Notes: a model not told the origin generated them from the letters alone. Positions 51,622-60,411 are shown, counted from the first letter of the stretch. The stretch: 64,000 nt of DNA from Paenibacillus_F sp047238265 (GCF_047238265.1 NZ_JBDFMM010000001.1:5766001-5830000), one strand, 5' to 3'. A program made the numbers and translations.

Positions 51622-51804
51622 ATGGGTGAAAAGACGCAGTTCGTGCCTGGCGACAAGGCACCCAACGAAGGCCGTTACATCGAAATCGGCGAGAACGCCT
51701 TTCATATGGGAATTAACAACCCGGAAATCGTCCACTTGAAAAAAGGTGACTCGTTTCCCGACACCAAAAATCACAACCGCAAATGGAAGCGGCTGTACCA
51801 CTGA
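51622..51804 (+). CDS. YjzC family small protein
   Basis: A 60-residue hydrophilic protein with the YjzC pattern: MGEKTQFVPGDKAPNEGRYI near the start and HLKKGDSFPDTKNHNRKWKR toward the end. GGGGGTG lies upstream of ATG 51622; a GTG at 51613 is too close to that site. The family is spread in Bacillales and has no established function. It is one of the few plus-strand genes here. Confidence 0.85.
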   Translation: MGEKTQFVPGDKAPNEGRYIEIGENAFHMGINNPEIVHLKKGDSFPDTKNHNRKWKRLYH

Positions 51805-51821
51805 AAAGGGGCTCTGCCTTT

Positions 51822-52103
51822 ATGAAGAAATCCTTCACGCTGTATGCGACGATTTTCGGTCTTTTACTTTGTCTGATTCATTATTTCGGCCATGACCGGG
51901 ACTCGCTGTATCTGCTCTTTTACTCCCTCAGCGTGCCTGCCTGGTTTGCTCCCATGTTCACGAACGTCTACGAAATCTCCATGGGTAAAATGTTCGTCAT
52001 CTACGTGCTCACGGTAGCTTCCTGGGCACTTGTCGGTTACATCATCGACCGTTTTTCCGTTGTGCGGAAAGAACGGCAGGGACGCCCCGGCGGGGCGGCC
52101 TGA
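51822..52103 (+). CDS. Small two- or three-helix membrane protein
   Basis: 93 residues, with hydrophobic segments LYATIFGLLLCLIHYFG, LYLLFYSLSVPAWFAPM and MFVIYVLTVASWALVGYIID, then a basic cytoplasmic tail. AAGGGG precedes the ATG at 51822. It starts 18 bases after yjzC, so they are likely one transcript. No family is recognised. Confidence 0.65.
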   Translation: MKKSFTLYATIFGLLLCLIHYFGHDRDSLYLLFYSLSVPAWFAPMFTNVYEISMGKMFVIYVLTVASWALVGYIIDRFSVVRKERQGRPGGAA

Positions 52104-52303
52104 AGACCGTGGCTCAAACCAACCGCCGCGCAGTATCGCAGCGTCTGTCCATGATCGGTGTGTGACCACCGCCATGTGACGCTGAGCACCGCGCGCTGGG
52201 AGCTCCGGTGTTGTAGATCGCATGAATTTAATCGCTACGCAAACGAACCTTTGGCCTGCCCGGCAAGACCATAAGCCGAACTGCCTTGAGATTTAAATGC
52301 AAA

Positions 52304-52334
52304 AACCTCCTGCTTCATAACGAAGCGGGAGGTT
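52304..52334 (-). terminator. Terminator of the tRNA-Ser gene
   Basis: AACCTCC-GCTTC and GAAGC-GGAGGTT form a strong stem. On the minus strand TTTTTGC follows, 17 bases after the tRNA 3' end. Confidence 0.85.
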
Positions 52335-52350
52335 ATCATAGGTAAAGTTA

Positions 52351-52441
52351 TGGCGGAAAGAGTGGGATTCGAACCCACGCACGGCTTGCGCCGCCTAGCT
52401 GATTTCGAGTCAGCCCCCTTGGGCCTCTTGGGTACCTTTCC
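52351..52441 (-). tRNA. tRNA-Ser(CGA)
   Basis: The 91-base minus-strand gene folds as a class II tRNA with a long variable arm. The acceptor GGAAAGG pairs with the 3' end and CCA is encoded. The anticodon loop is CTCGAAA, giving anticodon CGA, which reads UCG. The T arm contains GTTCGAATC. Confidence 0.95.
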
Positions 52442-52519
52442 GTATCGAGAACATTTTTTATTGTAGCACAAGCTGTGGTTAGTCCGCAAGAGGGAAATTC
52501 GGCAAGAAAAAAAGGAGCG

Positions 52520-52756
52520 TCAGGATCCCGACACTCCGTTTTCCGATGGTTCCGCTCCCTTGTCAGCCGAGGACCGGAGCACCTTCTTCAGCTTGCTTTC
52601 GAACTTCGCGCGCGGCACCAGCACGCTGTGTTTACAGCCTACGCATTTGATCCGGATGTCCATGCCCATACGAATAATTTCCATTTCGTTCGTTCCGCAG
52701 GGATGCTGTTTTTTCATCTGCACGATATCCCCGAGTTCGTAGTGTTTCTTTTCCAT
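52520..52756 (-). CDS. DUF951 family protein (YyzM-like)
   Basis: 78 residues. The DUF951 core is clear: YELGDIVQMKKQHPCGTNEM, then EIIRMGMDIRIKCVGCKHSV. The Cys in HPCG and the CxxC in CVGC suggest a zinc-ribbon fold. A tail of about 20 polar residues exceeds the usual length. It lies four bases after the mscS stop on the same strand, a tight operon seen also in Bacillus near spo0J/yyaF. Confidence 0.9.
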   Translation of the reverse strand: MEKKHYELGDIVQMKKQHPCGTNEMEIIRMGMDIRIKCVGCKHSVLVPRAKFESKLKKVLRSSADKGAEPSENGVSGS

Positions 52757-52760
52757 AGGG

Positions 52761-53684
52761 CTACATGGCTCCCCTTTCCCCTTTGAAATAGGTCACGGTT
52801 TTCGGGTACGGAATCTCGATTCCGTGCGCGTCCAGCTGCTTTTTCACTTCCGCGAACATTTTACGCTGCACATCTACCTGCATATTCGGTTTGCACTCCG
52901 CTGTTATCCGCAGCACAATCTCCGAATTCCCCATAGACTGGACACCGAGTACCTTCGGTTCGCTTACGATATCTTCGTTGCCTTCCGCCATCCGGTCTAC
53001 GGTTTTTTGCAGAACCTCCATCGTTTTATCGATATCCGATTCATAAGCAATCGAAATATCGACGATCGCCAGCGAATTGTTAATCGAATAGTTCGTAACC
53101 TGCTTGATATTCCCGTTCGGAATAAAGTGAACTTCCCCTGTCCAGCTGCGAAGCCGTGTTACCCGGATGCCGATTTGTTCCACGGTTCCACGGAACGTAT
53201 CGACTTGAATAACATCGCCTACGGCAAACTGATCCTCGAAAATGATGAAAAAACCCGTTATGACATCCTTCACCAAGCTTTGGGCTCCGAAACCGATCGC
53301 CAGTCCGAGCACACCCGCTCCGGCGAGAATAGGTCCCAGATTAATGCCTACTTGGGCCAGAATAAGCAGAATGGTTATAAAGTTGACTACATAAGAAATG
53401 ATATTGTGAATAAGTTTGCCGATTGTAGCCGTACGTCTCGGATCGAACTTAAGAGGGCTCTTCTCCCTCGTTTCCATCATCCGGTTAACTAGCTTGTCGG
53501 CCACTTTAATAATTAAACGCGAGAGCACGTATATGACGATAATTTCAACGATCGTAGCCCCGTACTTGATCAGCTGCTGGGAATCCAGCAAATATTTTTT
53601 GATATCATCCACGAAATGGGTCACCGTTTCTTCAGGATTTTTCAGTCCCGTAATGGCAGCCAGTCTATTTCCCATGTTAGTCAT
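52761..53684 (-). CDS. mscS: MscS-family small-conductance mechanosensitive channel
   Basis: About 307 residues. Three hydrophobic helices (LIKYGATIVEIIVIYVLSRL; LIHNIISYVVNFITILLILA; and the pore helix GAGVLGLAIGFGAQSLVKDV near 135) precede the beta and C-terminal domains (GDVIQVDTFRGTVEQIGIRV). The Gly/Ala-rich third helix is diagnostic for MscS, which opens on hypo-osmotic shock. ATG 53684 follows AAGGGCGGTG; upstream ATG 53717 lies inside the DUF3343 gene. Followed directly by DUF951. Confidence 0.93.
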   Translation of the reverse strand: MTNMGNRLAAITGLKNPEETVTHFVDDIKKYLLDSQQLIKYGATIVEIIVIYVLSRLIIKVADKLVNRMMETREKSPLKFDPRRTATIGKLIHNIISYVVNFITILLILAQVGINLGPILAGAGVLGLAIGFGAQSLVKDVITGFFIIFEDQFAVGDVIQVDTFRGTVEQIGIRVTRLRSWTGEVHFIPNGNIKQVTNYSINNSLAIVDISIAYESDIDKTMEVLQKTVDRMAEGNEDIVSEPKVLGVQSMGNSEIVLRITAECKPNMQVDVQRKMFAEVKKQLDAHGIEIPYPKTVTYFKGERGAM

Positions 53685-53697
53685 TTTGTCACCGCCC

Positions 53698-53949
53698 TTA
53701 CTTTTCCATCCTAACATATTCGGATTCTTTTTTGAAATAAATGCCTCTGATTTCGACCTGCTCCGTCTCGATGATCCGCTGCACTTCCGTATAGTCCTCC
53801 GCCGGAAATTGAATGGAAAGCGAACAGCCTGCCGTTACACCTTTGGGAGTCGGGCACAGATCGATTTCGATATCCGCGTACTCGAGGAGCATTTCGGCCC
53901 GCAGCGCCTGCTGGGTTGAGTCGAATGCAATGAGCAGCCACTCCTCCAT
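53698..53949 (-). CDS. DUF3343 family protein
   Basis: 83 residues: MEEWLLIAFDSTQQALRAEM, then LLEYADIEIDLCPTPKGVTA, then SLSIQFPAEDYTEVQRIIE. This is the DUF3343 ferredoxin-like putative selenium-binding fold family, often found with selenium or sulfur-transfer genes and a class V aminotransferase (here 1.3 kb away, separated by DUF4446 and yyaC). ATG 53949 has GAGGG upstream. It is tightly followed by mscS. Confidence 0.8.
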   Translation of the reverse strand: MEEWLLIAFDSTQQALRAEMLLEYADIEIDLCPTPKGVTAGCSLSIQFPAEDYTEVQRIIETEQVEIRGIYFKKESEYVRMEK

Positions 53950-54101
53950 TCTCATCCCTCTCTTCACTCTAGTTTCTTCTCTATCGACTACGTATATTTT
54001 ACCCGCTTTCTCCGTATACTAGTAAAAACTTCTAAGCGTCCGCTGATACCTGCCGAAAGCCGCTTTACCACGATAAGAAGACGAACCCGGAGGGATCCTC
54101 A

Positions 54102-54716
54102 ATGAAACCATTCGGCTTTTCCCCGAAACCGGTTGCCGGACAGCCCGCTTCTATTAAACTTTCTCATACGGACAGCAGCACGCCTGCCGCCCTTTCCGCT
54201 TACTTTTCCGAGATTCTAAAAAAGCTGCCCTCCTATCAACCTATTGTGATCGTTTGTGTCGGTACGGACCGTTCCACAGGCGATTCATTAGGCCCCCTGG
54301 TTGGCAGCAATTTAAAGAGACGAAGCAGCGCTTCCTATTCCTTGTACGGAACATTGGATGAGCCGGTACACGCCATGAATTTGTCCGATACGATTACGGC
54401 TATAGAGGCGGCCCACCGCCATCCCTTTATCGTGGCGATCGACGCTTGTCTCGGTCAGGTATCCAGCGTCGGTTCTATTCAAGTCGGGCATGGACCGCTT
54501 AAACCGGGAGCAGGCGTAAATAAAGAACTTCCGTCGGTCGGCGATATTCATGTTACCGGGATTGTTAACGTCGGCGGGTTTATGGAGTATTTCGTGCTTC
54601 AAAACACTCGCCTCAACCTGGTCATGAATATGGCCGACGTTATCGCCGGCTCCCTTCATCACGCCCTCTACTCCGTCCGGCAGTCTTCCCCTACTTCTGC
54701 GCTAACGTCAGACTGA
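54102..54716 (+). CDS. yyaC: Sporulation protein YyaC, GPR-like protease fold
   Basis: 204 residues of the DUF1256/YyaC family, related to the spore protease GPR. Signature IVIVCVGTDRSTGDSLGPLV near 45 and PFIVAIDACLGQVSSVG near 110 carry the presumed catalytic acidic residues. It is known from sporulating Firmicutes, which places the organism among spore formers. GGAGGG-type site before the ATG. It is convergent with the DUF4446 gene, overlapping by 26 bases at the ends. Confidence 0.9.
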   Translation: MKPFGFSPKPVAGQPASIKLSHTDSSTPAALSAYFSEILKKLPSYQPIVIVCVGTDRSTGDSLGPLVGSNLKRRSSASYSLYGTLDEPVHAMNLSDTITAIEAAHRHPFIVAIDACLGQVSSVGSIQVGHGPLKPGAGVNKELPSVGDIHVTGIVNVGGFMEYFVLQNTRLNLVMNMADVIAGSLHHALYSVRQSSPTSALTSD

Positions 54717-55185
54717 TCGCTTCCTTCTCCTCGGGAGAAAGCGAGTACGGGGAACCGCCCTTTTCAACCGGTTTGGCATAGATGTATGTATCTTCCCTGC
54801 TGTGAATGCCGGTGATAAGTATCCCGTCTTCATATTCGTCCAGAATAGCTACCGTGAAGCTCATCTGGCTTCCCGTGTCCGAGAAGGCGTTGTAGCGGTG
54901 AATGCCGACTTTGGACTTCATACGCTTCATCGATTGGCTGATCCGGTTCAGCCGGTCCGCCATATCTCCCTGCAGGATGATCTGGTCCTCAATCTGCTGC
55001 TGCATGTGAACAAGCAGTTGTTCAATGTTAACCTCTCCGGCTCCGTTCATGACTTTCTTATATTGTTTGCGAAGCTTGCCCAGTTTAATCCACAACGCAA
55101 GCATTCCGATTAACAGCAACAAGACAAGCAAACAAAGAACCGATAAAATCGGTTCAACCGGCAGCCCGATGTTGTTCTCACCCAT
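54691..55185 (-). CDS. DUF4446 family membrane-anchored protein
   Basis: 164 residues: an N-terminal membrane helix (ILSVLCLLVLLLLIGMLALW), a coiled-coil region (VHMQQQIEDQIILQGDMADR-like; IEQLLVHMQQQIEDQIILQG) and a globular C-terminus with KSKVGIHRYNAFSDTGSQMS and FTVAILDEYEDGILITGIHS, the DUF4446 hallmark. The family is conserved beside spo0J in Firmicutes and is of unknown function. Confidence 0.9.
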   Translation of the reverse strand: MGENNIGLPVEPILSVLCLLVLLLLIGMLALWIKLGKLRKQYKKVMNGAGEVNIEQLLVHMQQQIEDQIILQGDMADRLNRISQSMKRMKSKVGIHRYNAFSDTGSQMSFTVAILDEYEDGILITGIHSREDTYIYAKPVEKGGSPYSLSPEEKEAISLTLAQK

Positions 55186-55251
55186 GTCCTTCTTCCCCTC
55201 TGCTATCTTGTCTCGCTGTTTTTTGTTCCTTCCAGTCGGCTGCGTTCCTGC

Positions 55252-56415
55252 TTATAAAATAACGGAGTCCGCTATTTCTTTGACCGCTTCAATTAAAGTA
55301 TCCACTTCTTCATCTGTCGTAAAATAGCTGACGCTTGCCCGAACGGCGCCGGTTTTTGCCGTGCCTGCGGTTTCATGCGCAAGCGGCGTGCAGTGATAGC
55401 CGGCTCTGACCGCGATCCCGTAATGCTGATCCAGGATGAATGCGATCTCAGACGCGTCCATGTGCTCCAGGACGAAGGACACGATACCCGTCCGTTCTTC
55501 GCCTATTCCCGGACCGAGAAGCCGAAGATCCGGCACATCCCGGAGAGCTTCCATGATCCGCTGAGTCTGCCGCCACTCCTTCGCGTGAATGTTCTCCACG
55601 CCCGTCTGCAGGACAAACTTCAAACCTTCGCTTAACCCGGCTAATCCCGGGGTATTCGGCGTGCCCGCTTCATACCTGTCCGGTCTTACTCCAGGCTGAT
55701 CGACCGCCTCCGATTGGCTGCCTGTTCCGCCGTGCATGAGAGGCTCCAGATCAAGCCGGGGATGGATATACAGCCCTCCCGTCCCCTGAGGCCCCAAGAG
55801 GCCTTTGTGGCCCGGGAATGCCAGCATATCGATTCCCATCTGCTCCACGTGAATAGGAAGGATTCCGGCCGTCTGAGCGGCATCTACGAGCAGGGTTATC
55901 CCCTTTTCTCTGCAAAGCTGTCCGATCTCCGTGACGGGCAGGATGCTTCCGAGCAGGTTGGAGCTGTGATTGATCACGACAAGCGAAGTGTGTTTTTGAA
56001 TATTTTCTTTTAAGGTGTCTATGTTTATTCGTCCGGCTTCATCGGTTTCCAGGTACGTGACCTGTACATTTTTGATGCGTCTCAAATATTCCAGAGGTCT
56101 TCGAACGGAGTTATGCTCGACTGCCGTACAGATAACATGCTCTCCCTCTTTCACATGACCTTTGATGGCCAAATTGAGAGCTTGCGTTGTGTTGGAGCCG
56201 AATGCGAGATCGTTGGGGTTCTTAATACCAAAAAGCTTCGCGGCATGTTTGCGTGCTTCGAACACAAACCGGCTTGCCTGTACAGCCATGCTATGACTGC
56301 CCCTGCCGGGATTAGCCCCACACTCATTCATGCAGCGCAGTACAGCCTCTCCGACCTGCGGCGGTTTTGGCCACGAGGAAGCGGCATTATCGAAATACAA
56401 TAGCGGCTTCGTCAC
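55252..56415 (-). CDS. Class V aminotransferase / cysteine desulfurase-like protein
   Basis: 387 residues of PLP-dependent fold. It has LLYFDNAASSWPKPPQVGEA at the start, catalytic Lys in AFPGHKGLLGPQGTGGLYI near 198, and RAGYHCTPLAHE near 345 with the conserved Cys of desulfurase-like proteins. It transfers amino groups or releases sulfur/selenium from cysteine-type substrates. The nearby DUF3343 gene supports a sulfur or selenium role, as the two families often co-occur. Substrate is not determined. Confidence 0.85.
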   Translation of the reverse strand: MTKPLLYFDNAASSWPKPPQVGEAVLRCMNECGANPGRGSHSMAVQASRFVFEARKHAAKLFGIKNPNDLAFGSNTTQALNLAIKGHVKEGEHVICTAVEHNSVRRPLEYLRRIKNVQVTYLETDEAGRINIDTLKENIQKHTSLVVINHSSNLLGSILPVTEIGQLCREKGITLLVDAAQTAGILPIHVEQMGIDMLAFPGHKGLLGPQGTGGLYIHPRLDLEPLMHGGTGSQSEAVDQPGVRPDRYEAGTPNTPGLAGLSEGLKFVLQTGVENIHAKEWRQTQRIMEALRDVPDLRLLGPGIGEERTGIVSFVLEHMDASEIAFILDQHYGIAVRAGYHCTPLAHETAGTAKTGAVRASVSYFTTDEEVDTLIEAVKEIADSVIL

Positions 56416-56515
56416 TGCCGGTCCCTCCTCACAAAGATAGCATACCTTCTCTCACTTTCTTTACAGACAGAAAGCCAAAGATTTGTATGCTATGTATGGT
56501 GTAGTTAGATAACTA

Positions 56516-57376
56516 TCAGGAAATTTGCCCTTGAAGCATTTCCAGCAATCTGTCCAAATCATCTTTGGAGTAATACATGAGTTCGATCCGTCCTTTATAA
56601 TTTTGGTGCTTGATCCGGACCGTCGTACGATAATGATCCTGAAGCTGCTCTTCCGCCTGATGGAGATAAGGATCTTTCTTCTTATCTTTCACTTTCGGCT
56701 TTTCCTTATCTTCGGAAGCGAGCTCTTCACGCCGCTTAATTTCTTCCTCTAACTGGCGAACGCTCCATTGACCGTTAATACATGCATCCGTCAGCTCTTT
56801 CTTCACCTTGTCGTCTTTGACCCCAACAATCGCTCGTGCATGTCCCATGGAAAGTGTTCCACGTGAAACATATTGTTTAATGGACTCAGGCAGATGAAGA
56901 AGACGAAGGAAATTGGCGATATGAGACCGGCTCTTGCCTACTTTTACAGATAACTCTTCTTGCGTTAATGAGAACTGATCAATGATGGCTTGATAAGCGA
57001 TCGCAATCTCCATCGCATTCAAATCTTCACGCTGAACGTTCTCGATTAAAGCGATTTCCATGACCTGCTGGTCGGAGAGCTTTTTCACAACAGCCGGAAT
57101 GGTCGCTAGACCGCTTGCCTGAGAAGCCCGGAACCTTCTTTCTCCGGCAATAATCTCATAGCCTTTTAAAACCGTGCGGACAATGATGGGCTGAATAACA
57201 CCATGTTCCTTAATGGAAGAAGCCAGCTCTTGAATACCGTCTTCGTTAAAATGTTTACGAGGCTGGTATGGATTCGCGCGCAGCTGATTCAAAGGAATTT
57301 CAATGACCTTGTCCTCTTCCCCGATCTCCAGCTCCGGAATAAGCGCTCCTAGACCTTTACCTAGTCGTTTGCTCAA
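56516..57376 (-). CDS. spo0J: Chromosome partition CTPase ParB (Spo0J)
   Basis: 286 residues. The N-terminal CTP-binding fold includes LRANPYQPRKHF and AGERRFRASQA near 82. The helix-turn-helix (SVKVGKSRSHIANFLRLLHL near 145) recognises parS. The C-terminal dimerisation domain holds the basic tail. It loads on parS and slides as a clamp to organise the origin region. An exact parS lies inside this gene, as in B. subtilis. It overlaps soj by 20 bases. Confidence 0.96.
   Translation of the reverse strand: MSKRLGKGLGALIPELEIGEEDKVIEIPLNQLRANPYQPRKHFNEDGIQELASSIKEHGVIQPIIVRTVLKGYEIIAGERRFRASQASGLATIPAVVKKLSDQQVMEIALIENVQREDLNAMEIAIAYQAIIDQFSLTQEELSVKVGKSRSHIANFLRLLHLPESIKQYVSRGTLSMGHARAIVGVKDDKVKKELTDACINGQWSVRQLEEEIKRREELASEDKEKPKVKDKKKDPYLHQAEEQLQDHYRTTVRIKHQNYKGRIELMYYSKDDLDRLLEMLQGQIS
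56855..56870. other. parS site inside spo0J
   Basis: TGTTCCACGTGAAACA, an exact match to the 16-base Firmicute parS consensus, lies within the spo0J coding region. Confidence 0.97.
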
Positions 57377-58139
57377 GACTAATCACTTCCTTTGCAAGCT
57401 CTAAGTATACTTCCGCACCTTTAGACCGCGGGTCGTAAGTAATAATCGATTGCCCGTGACTCGGTGCTTCGCTGAGCCGGACATTACGCGGTATAATCGT
57501 TTGATACACTTTTTGCTGAAAATACTTCTTCACTTCTTCAATGACTTGAATGCCTAAGTTTGTACGGGCGTCAAACATCGTAAGGAGAACGCCTTCAATT
57601 TGCAGCGATGTGTTTAAATGCTTCTGCACGAGTCTGACCGTATTCAACAGTTGGCTTAAACCTTCCAGCGCGTAATACTCACACTGGATCGGAATGATCA
57701 CGGAGTCGGAGGCCGTCAGTGAGTTAATGGTCAAAATCCCTAACGACGGAGGACAATCAATGAGGATATAATCGTACATATGCTCGACAAGCTGAAGCGA
57801 TTTTTTCAACCGGACTTCGCGCGATATCGTTGGCACCAATTCAATTTCAGCGCCCGCCAATTGGATAGTAGCCGGAATGATGTTTAAATTTGGAATTTTA
57901 GTGGAAACTGTAGCGTCTTTCGGGTGAATATCGTTAATCAGGACGTCATAAATACAGTATTCTACATCTGCTTTATTTACCCCAATCCCACTCGTCGTAT
58001 TGCCTTGAGGGTCGATGTCCACCAGCAGTACCTTTTTACCGAGCGAAGCCAAACAAGCACCCAGATTGACGGATGTCGTTGTCTTCCCCACGCCGCCTTT
58101 TTGATTCGTTATCGCGATTGTCTTGGACAATTCATTCAC
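57357..58139 (-). CDS. soj: Chromosome partition ATPase ParA (Soj)
   Basis: 260 residues, deviant Walker A ITNQKGGVGKTTTSVNLGAC near 10, Walker B VLLVDIDPQGNTTSG near 38, and MYDYILIDCPPSLGIL near 120. It acts with Spo0J on origin segregation and on DnaA activity. The start is GTG 58139, or possibly TTG 58130, which is better spaced from GGGGTGA. Confidence 0.96.
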   Translation of the reverse strand: MNELSKTIAITNQKGGVGKTTTSVNLGACLASLGKKVLLVDIDPQGNTTSGIGVNKADVEYCIYDVLINDIHPKDATVSTKIPNLNIIPATIQLAGAEIELVPTISREVRLKKSLQLVEHMYDYILIDCPPSLGILTINSLTASDSVIIPIQCEYYALEGLSQLLNTVRLVQKHLNTSLQIEGVLLTMFDARTNLGIQVIEEVKKYFQQKVYQTIIPRNVRLSEAPSHGQSIITYDPRSKGAEVYLELAKEVISLEQTTR

Positions 58140-58329
58140 CCCGCTACCTTAAAACCTCTCATTAAAAACTTAACAAAGAGAATACTACTATATTACCATA
58201 ATCAAGAGACCGAAACTAATAAAAATGCAGGTTCCGACAACAAAAGGAATAAATTCGGCTGTTTCCTCGGCAATCGTTTTCAAATCGGGGTCTAAGGATC
58301 GGTAATAACCGGAATGAGCTGCTCTTCTC

Positions 58330-58506
58330 CTACAGAAGAACTCCTAAATAACGAACAAACCTATGACGTATCTTGGGCCCAAAAAGTTTGCACTTTATCC
58401 CGTAATTTTCAACTAAATTTACATAGCGCTGCTGAGCAGCTGATAGGAAGCGATTTTTCCAATTCATTAACCCGGCCAAACTCACTTCTACATTACGAAA
58501 CTCCAT
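58330..58506 (-). CDS. 58-residue basic ORF between noc and soj
   Basis: ATG 58506 is preceded by GCAGGAGG with eight bases spacing, one of the best ribosome sites in the window. The product is basic: MEFRNVEVSLAGLMNWKNRF, then SAAQQRYVNLVENYGIKCKL, and an Arg-rich end. No family is recognised. It lies 85 bases after the noc stop, so it can be on the noc message. Its ribosome site is the 3' arm of a 10-pair inverted repeat (58512-58574), so expression may be conditional. A short downstream frame (58150-58260) has a hydrophobic helix, but no start, and is not called. Confidence 0.5.
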   Translation of the reverse strand: MEFRNVEVSLAGLMNWKNRFLSAAQQRYVNLVENYGIKCKLFGPKIRHRFVRYLGVLL

Positions 58507-58511
58507 TAAAA

Positions 58512-58574
58512 AATCCTCCTGCCCCAAATTCAGTTCCCTTTACGGAAATACTGTCTTTGTTGTACAGGAGGATT
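58512..58574 (-). promoter_or_regulatory. Hairpin sequestering the ribosome site of the 58-residue ORF
   Basis: AATCCTCCTG (upstream on the minus strand) and CAGGAGGATT are exact complements 43 bases apart. The second contains the Shine-Dalgarno and is followed by TTTTTT before ATG 58506. Pairing would hide the ribosome site; the T run also allows it to act as a terminator of noc. Confidence 0.5.
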
Positions 58575-58591
58575 ATGCTTTAATCCTTCGA

Positions 58592-59419
58592 TTATTTGGC
58601 CGCATGCTGCTTAGGAATTTTAATAATGATTTCGTAGTGATCTTCGTGGTCTTGCTCGGCCGTATTAATATTAAGACCCGAACTGGCCACCATTTCAACA
58701 GACTGTCTGATGGTATTCAGCGCAAGACGTACATCTTTTGAAAAAGAAACCCGTTTGCTTTTTTTGATCTGGGTAGCTTCTTTCAAAAATTGAATGCGTG
58801 TTTCCGTCTGCTTCACGTTAAGCTCTTTGGCGATGACCTCTTCGAGAATTTTAACTTGAAGTTCTTCTTGGTCCAAAGAGAGTAAGGCACGTGCATGCCT
58901 CTCCGTAATCTTCCGCTCAATAAGCGCCATTTTGACCGGTTCGCTCAAATTCAACAAACGAATTTTGTTGGCGATAGTGGATTGGCTTTTGCCCAGTCGC
59001 TGTGCAAGACTTTCTTGTGTAAGATCATGCATTTCGATAAGCTGCTGATAAGCGGCCGCTTCTTCGATCGCCGTCAAACCTTCACGCTGCAGATTTTCGA
59101 TTAATGCAATGGAAGCCGCTTGAGAATCGTTAAATTCCCGCACGATGGCAGGAATGGTTTCCAGCCCAAGCTTTTTAACCGCTCTTAATCGGCGTTCCCC
59201 CGCAATTAACTCAAACGTATTATTACGTACCCTTACAACGATAGGCTGAATAACGCCATGTGTACGAATGGTTTGGCAAAGTTCATCAATGCGATCATCA
59301 TCAAAAATCGTTCTTGGTTGGTACGGACTCGGATTGATGTTTTGTACGGGAATGTTTTTAACTTCATCCATATTATTTCGCTCCGTAAAACCAAAAAGTT
59401 TTGACAGCTGCTCTTTCAT
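58592..59419 (-). CDS. noc: Nucleoid occlusion protein Noc (ParB-like)
   Basis: About 275 residues. An N-terminal amphipathic stretch (MKEQLSKLFGFTERNN), which in Noc binds the membrane, is followed by ParB-type VQNINPSPYQPRTIFDDD and AGERRLRAVKKLG motifs, a helix-turn-helix (AQRLGKSQSTIANKIRLLNL) and a dimerisation tail. Noc blocks FtsZ ring assembly over the nucleoid. The start is ATG 59419 with GGGTGG upstream. Assignment to Noc rather than a second Spo0J rests on the N-terminal helix and the position next to rsmG. Confidence 0.9.
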   Translation of the reverse strand: MKEQLSKLFGFTERNNMDEVKNIPVQNINPSPYQPRTIFDDDRIDELCQTIRTHGVIQPIVVRVRNNTFELIAGERRLRAVKKLGLETIPAIVREFNDSQAASIALIENLQREGLTAIEEAAAYQQLIEMHDLTQESLAQRLGKSQSTIANKIRLLNLSEPVKMALIERKITERHARALLSLDQEELQVKILEEVIAKELNVKQTETRIQFLKEATQIKKSKRVSFSKDVRLALNTIRQSVEMVASSGLNINTAEQDHEDHYEIIIKIPKQHAAK

Positions 59420-59656
59420 GAATATAATACCACCCAACTCTTCCCCGATATTTTACAGGAAGGAGAAAGCATTGCCTCGGCATTCTACCAACCCGTTTAT
59501 CTGAAACCAAAGAATTAAAGAAGGGTCGCAGACTCCCCTATTACGACAAGTGTATCCATAGTTCTTTATTGGTAAAATCCTCTATATAAGTTATTCGTCA
59601 GCAGCTCATCTTTTCCTGCCAATAAAGGCAACAAATCATGAAATTCCTGGTAATGA

Positions 59657-59672
59657 TGTTCCACGTGAAACA
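59657..59672. other. parS site between noc and rsmG
   Basis: TGTTCCACGTGAAACA, identical to the copy at 56855, lies in the gap upstream of noc and touches the rsmG stop. Confidence 0.97.
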
Positions 59673-59674
59673 TC

Positions 59675-60403
59675 CTATTTCACTAAAGGCTGCTTTAAAG
59701 GTAATCCGGCTTTACGAGGATATTTACCGGGTGTAGGTGCTATCTTGTTGATCTGGATAAAATGCCGTACGGACTTCTCGACTGGTAATTCCAAACGATC
59801 TACCTGCTTAAGCTGGCCTTTGAGCAAGCCTATACTAAAGGCCGCCTCTTTCATTTCTTCTTCTGCATCCGCGGCCTTCATCGCGACAAACAGTCCGCCT
59901 ACCTTTACAAAAGGCAGGCAAAATTCATTCAGCACGCTCAGCCTTGCAACCGCACGTGCTGTAACCAGGTCATACCGGTCACGGTGCTGCGGAAGCCGTG
60001 CTGCATCTTCCGCGCGGGCATGGACACAGGTTACATCTTCTAACCCCAGCTCTTTTACAAGCTCATTCAGAAAAACGATCCGTTTATTCAAAGAATCCAC
60101 AATCGTAACCTTTAGATGCGGAAAAGCGATTTTCAGAGGGATGCTGGGAAAACCGGCTCCAGAGCCGATATCCGCCAGCGTCTCTACTTTTGACATATCC
60201 ACATAAAAGGCAAGCGAAAGCGAATCGTAGAAATGTTTCAAATAAACCTGGTTGCGTTCTGTAATCGCGGTTAGGTTGATTTTTTCGTTCCACTCCACAA
60301 GCAACCGGTAGTAGGTCTCGAACTGTTGAAGCTGTTCCTCGGTGAAAGATAGCTGATGAGGCTGCAAATGACTAACAAACTGATCTTGTATTAAATCGGC
60401 CAT
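59675..60403 (-). CDS. rsmG: 16S rRNA G527 N7-methyltransferase RsmG (GidB)
   Basis: 242 residues with the SAM site LADIGSGAGFPSIPLKIAFP near 72 and TVVDSLNKRIVFLNELVKEL. It methylates G527 of 16S rRNA; loss gives low-level streptomycin resistance in other bacteria. Eight bases after mnmG. Confidence 0.97.
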   Translation of the reverse strand: MADLIQDQFVSHLQPHQLSFTEEQLQQFETYYRLLVEWNEKINLTAITERNQVYLKHFYDSLSLAFYVDMSKVETLADIGSGAGFPSIPLKIAFPHLKVTIVDSLNKRIVFLNELVKELGLEDVTCVHARAEDAARLPQHRDRYDLVTARAVARLSVLNEFCLPFVKVGGLFVAMKAADAEEEMKEAAFSIGLLKGQLKQVDRLELPVEKSVRHFIQINKIAPTPGKYPRKAGLPLKQPLVK

Positions 60404-60411
60404 AAGTTCCT

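Noticed and set aside
58150..58260. Hydrophobic minus-strand frame ending in GTCIFISFGLLIMVI
   Set aside because: No start codon with a ribosome site; could be a remnant, not callable as a gene.
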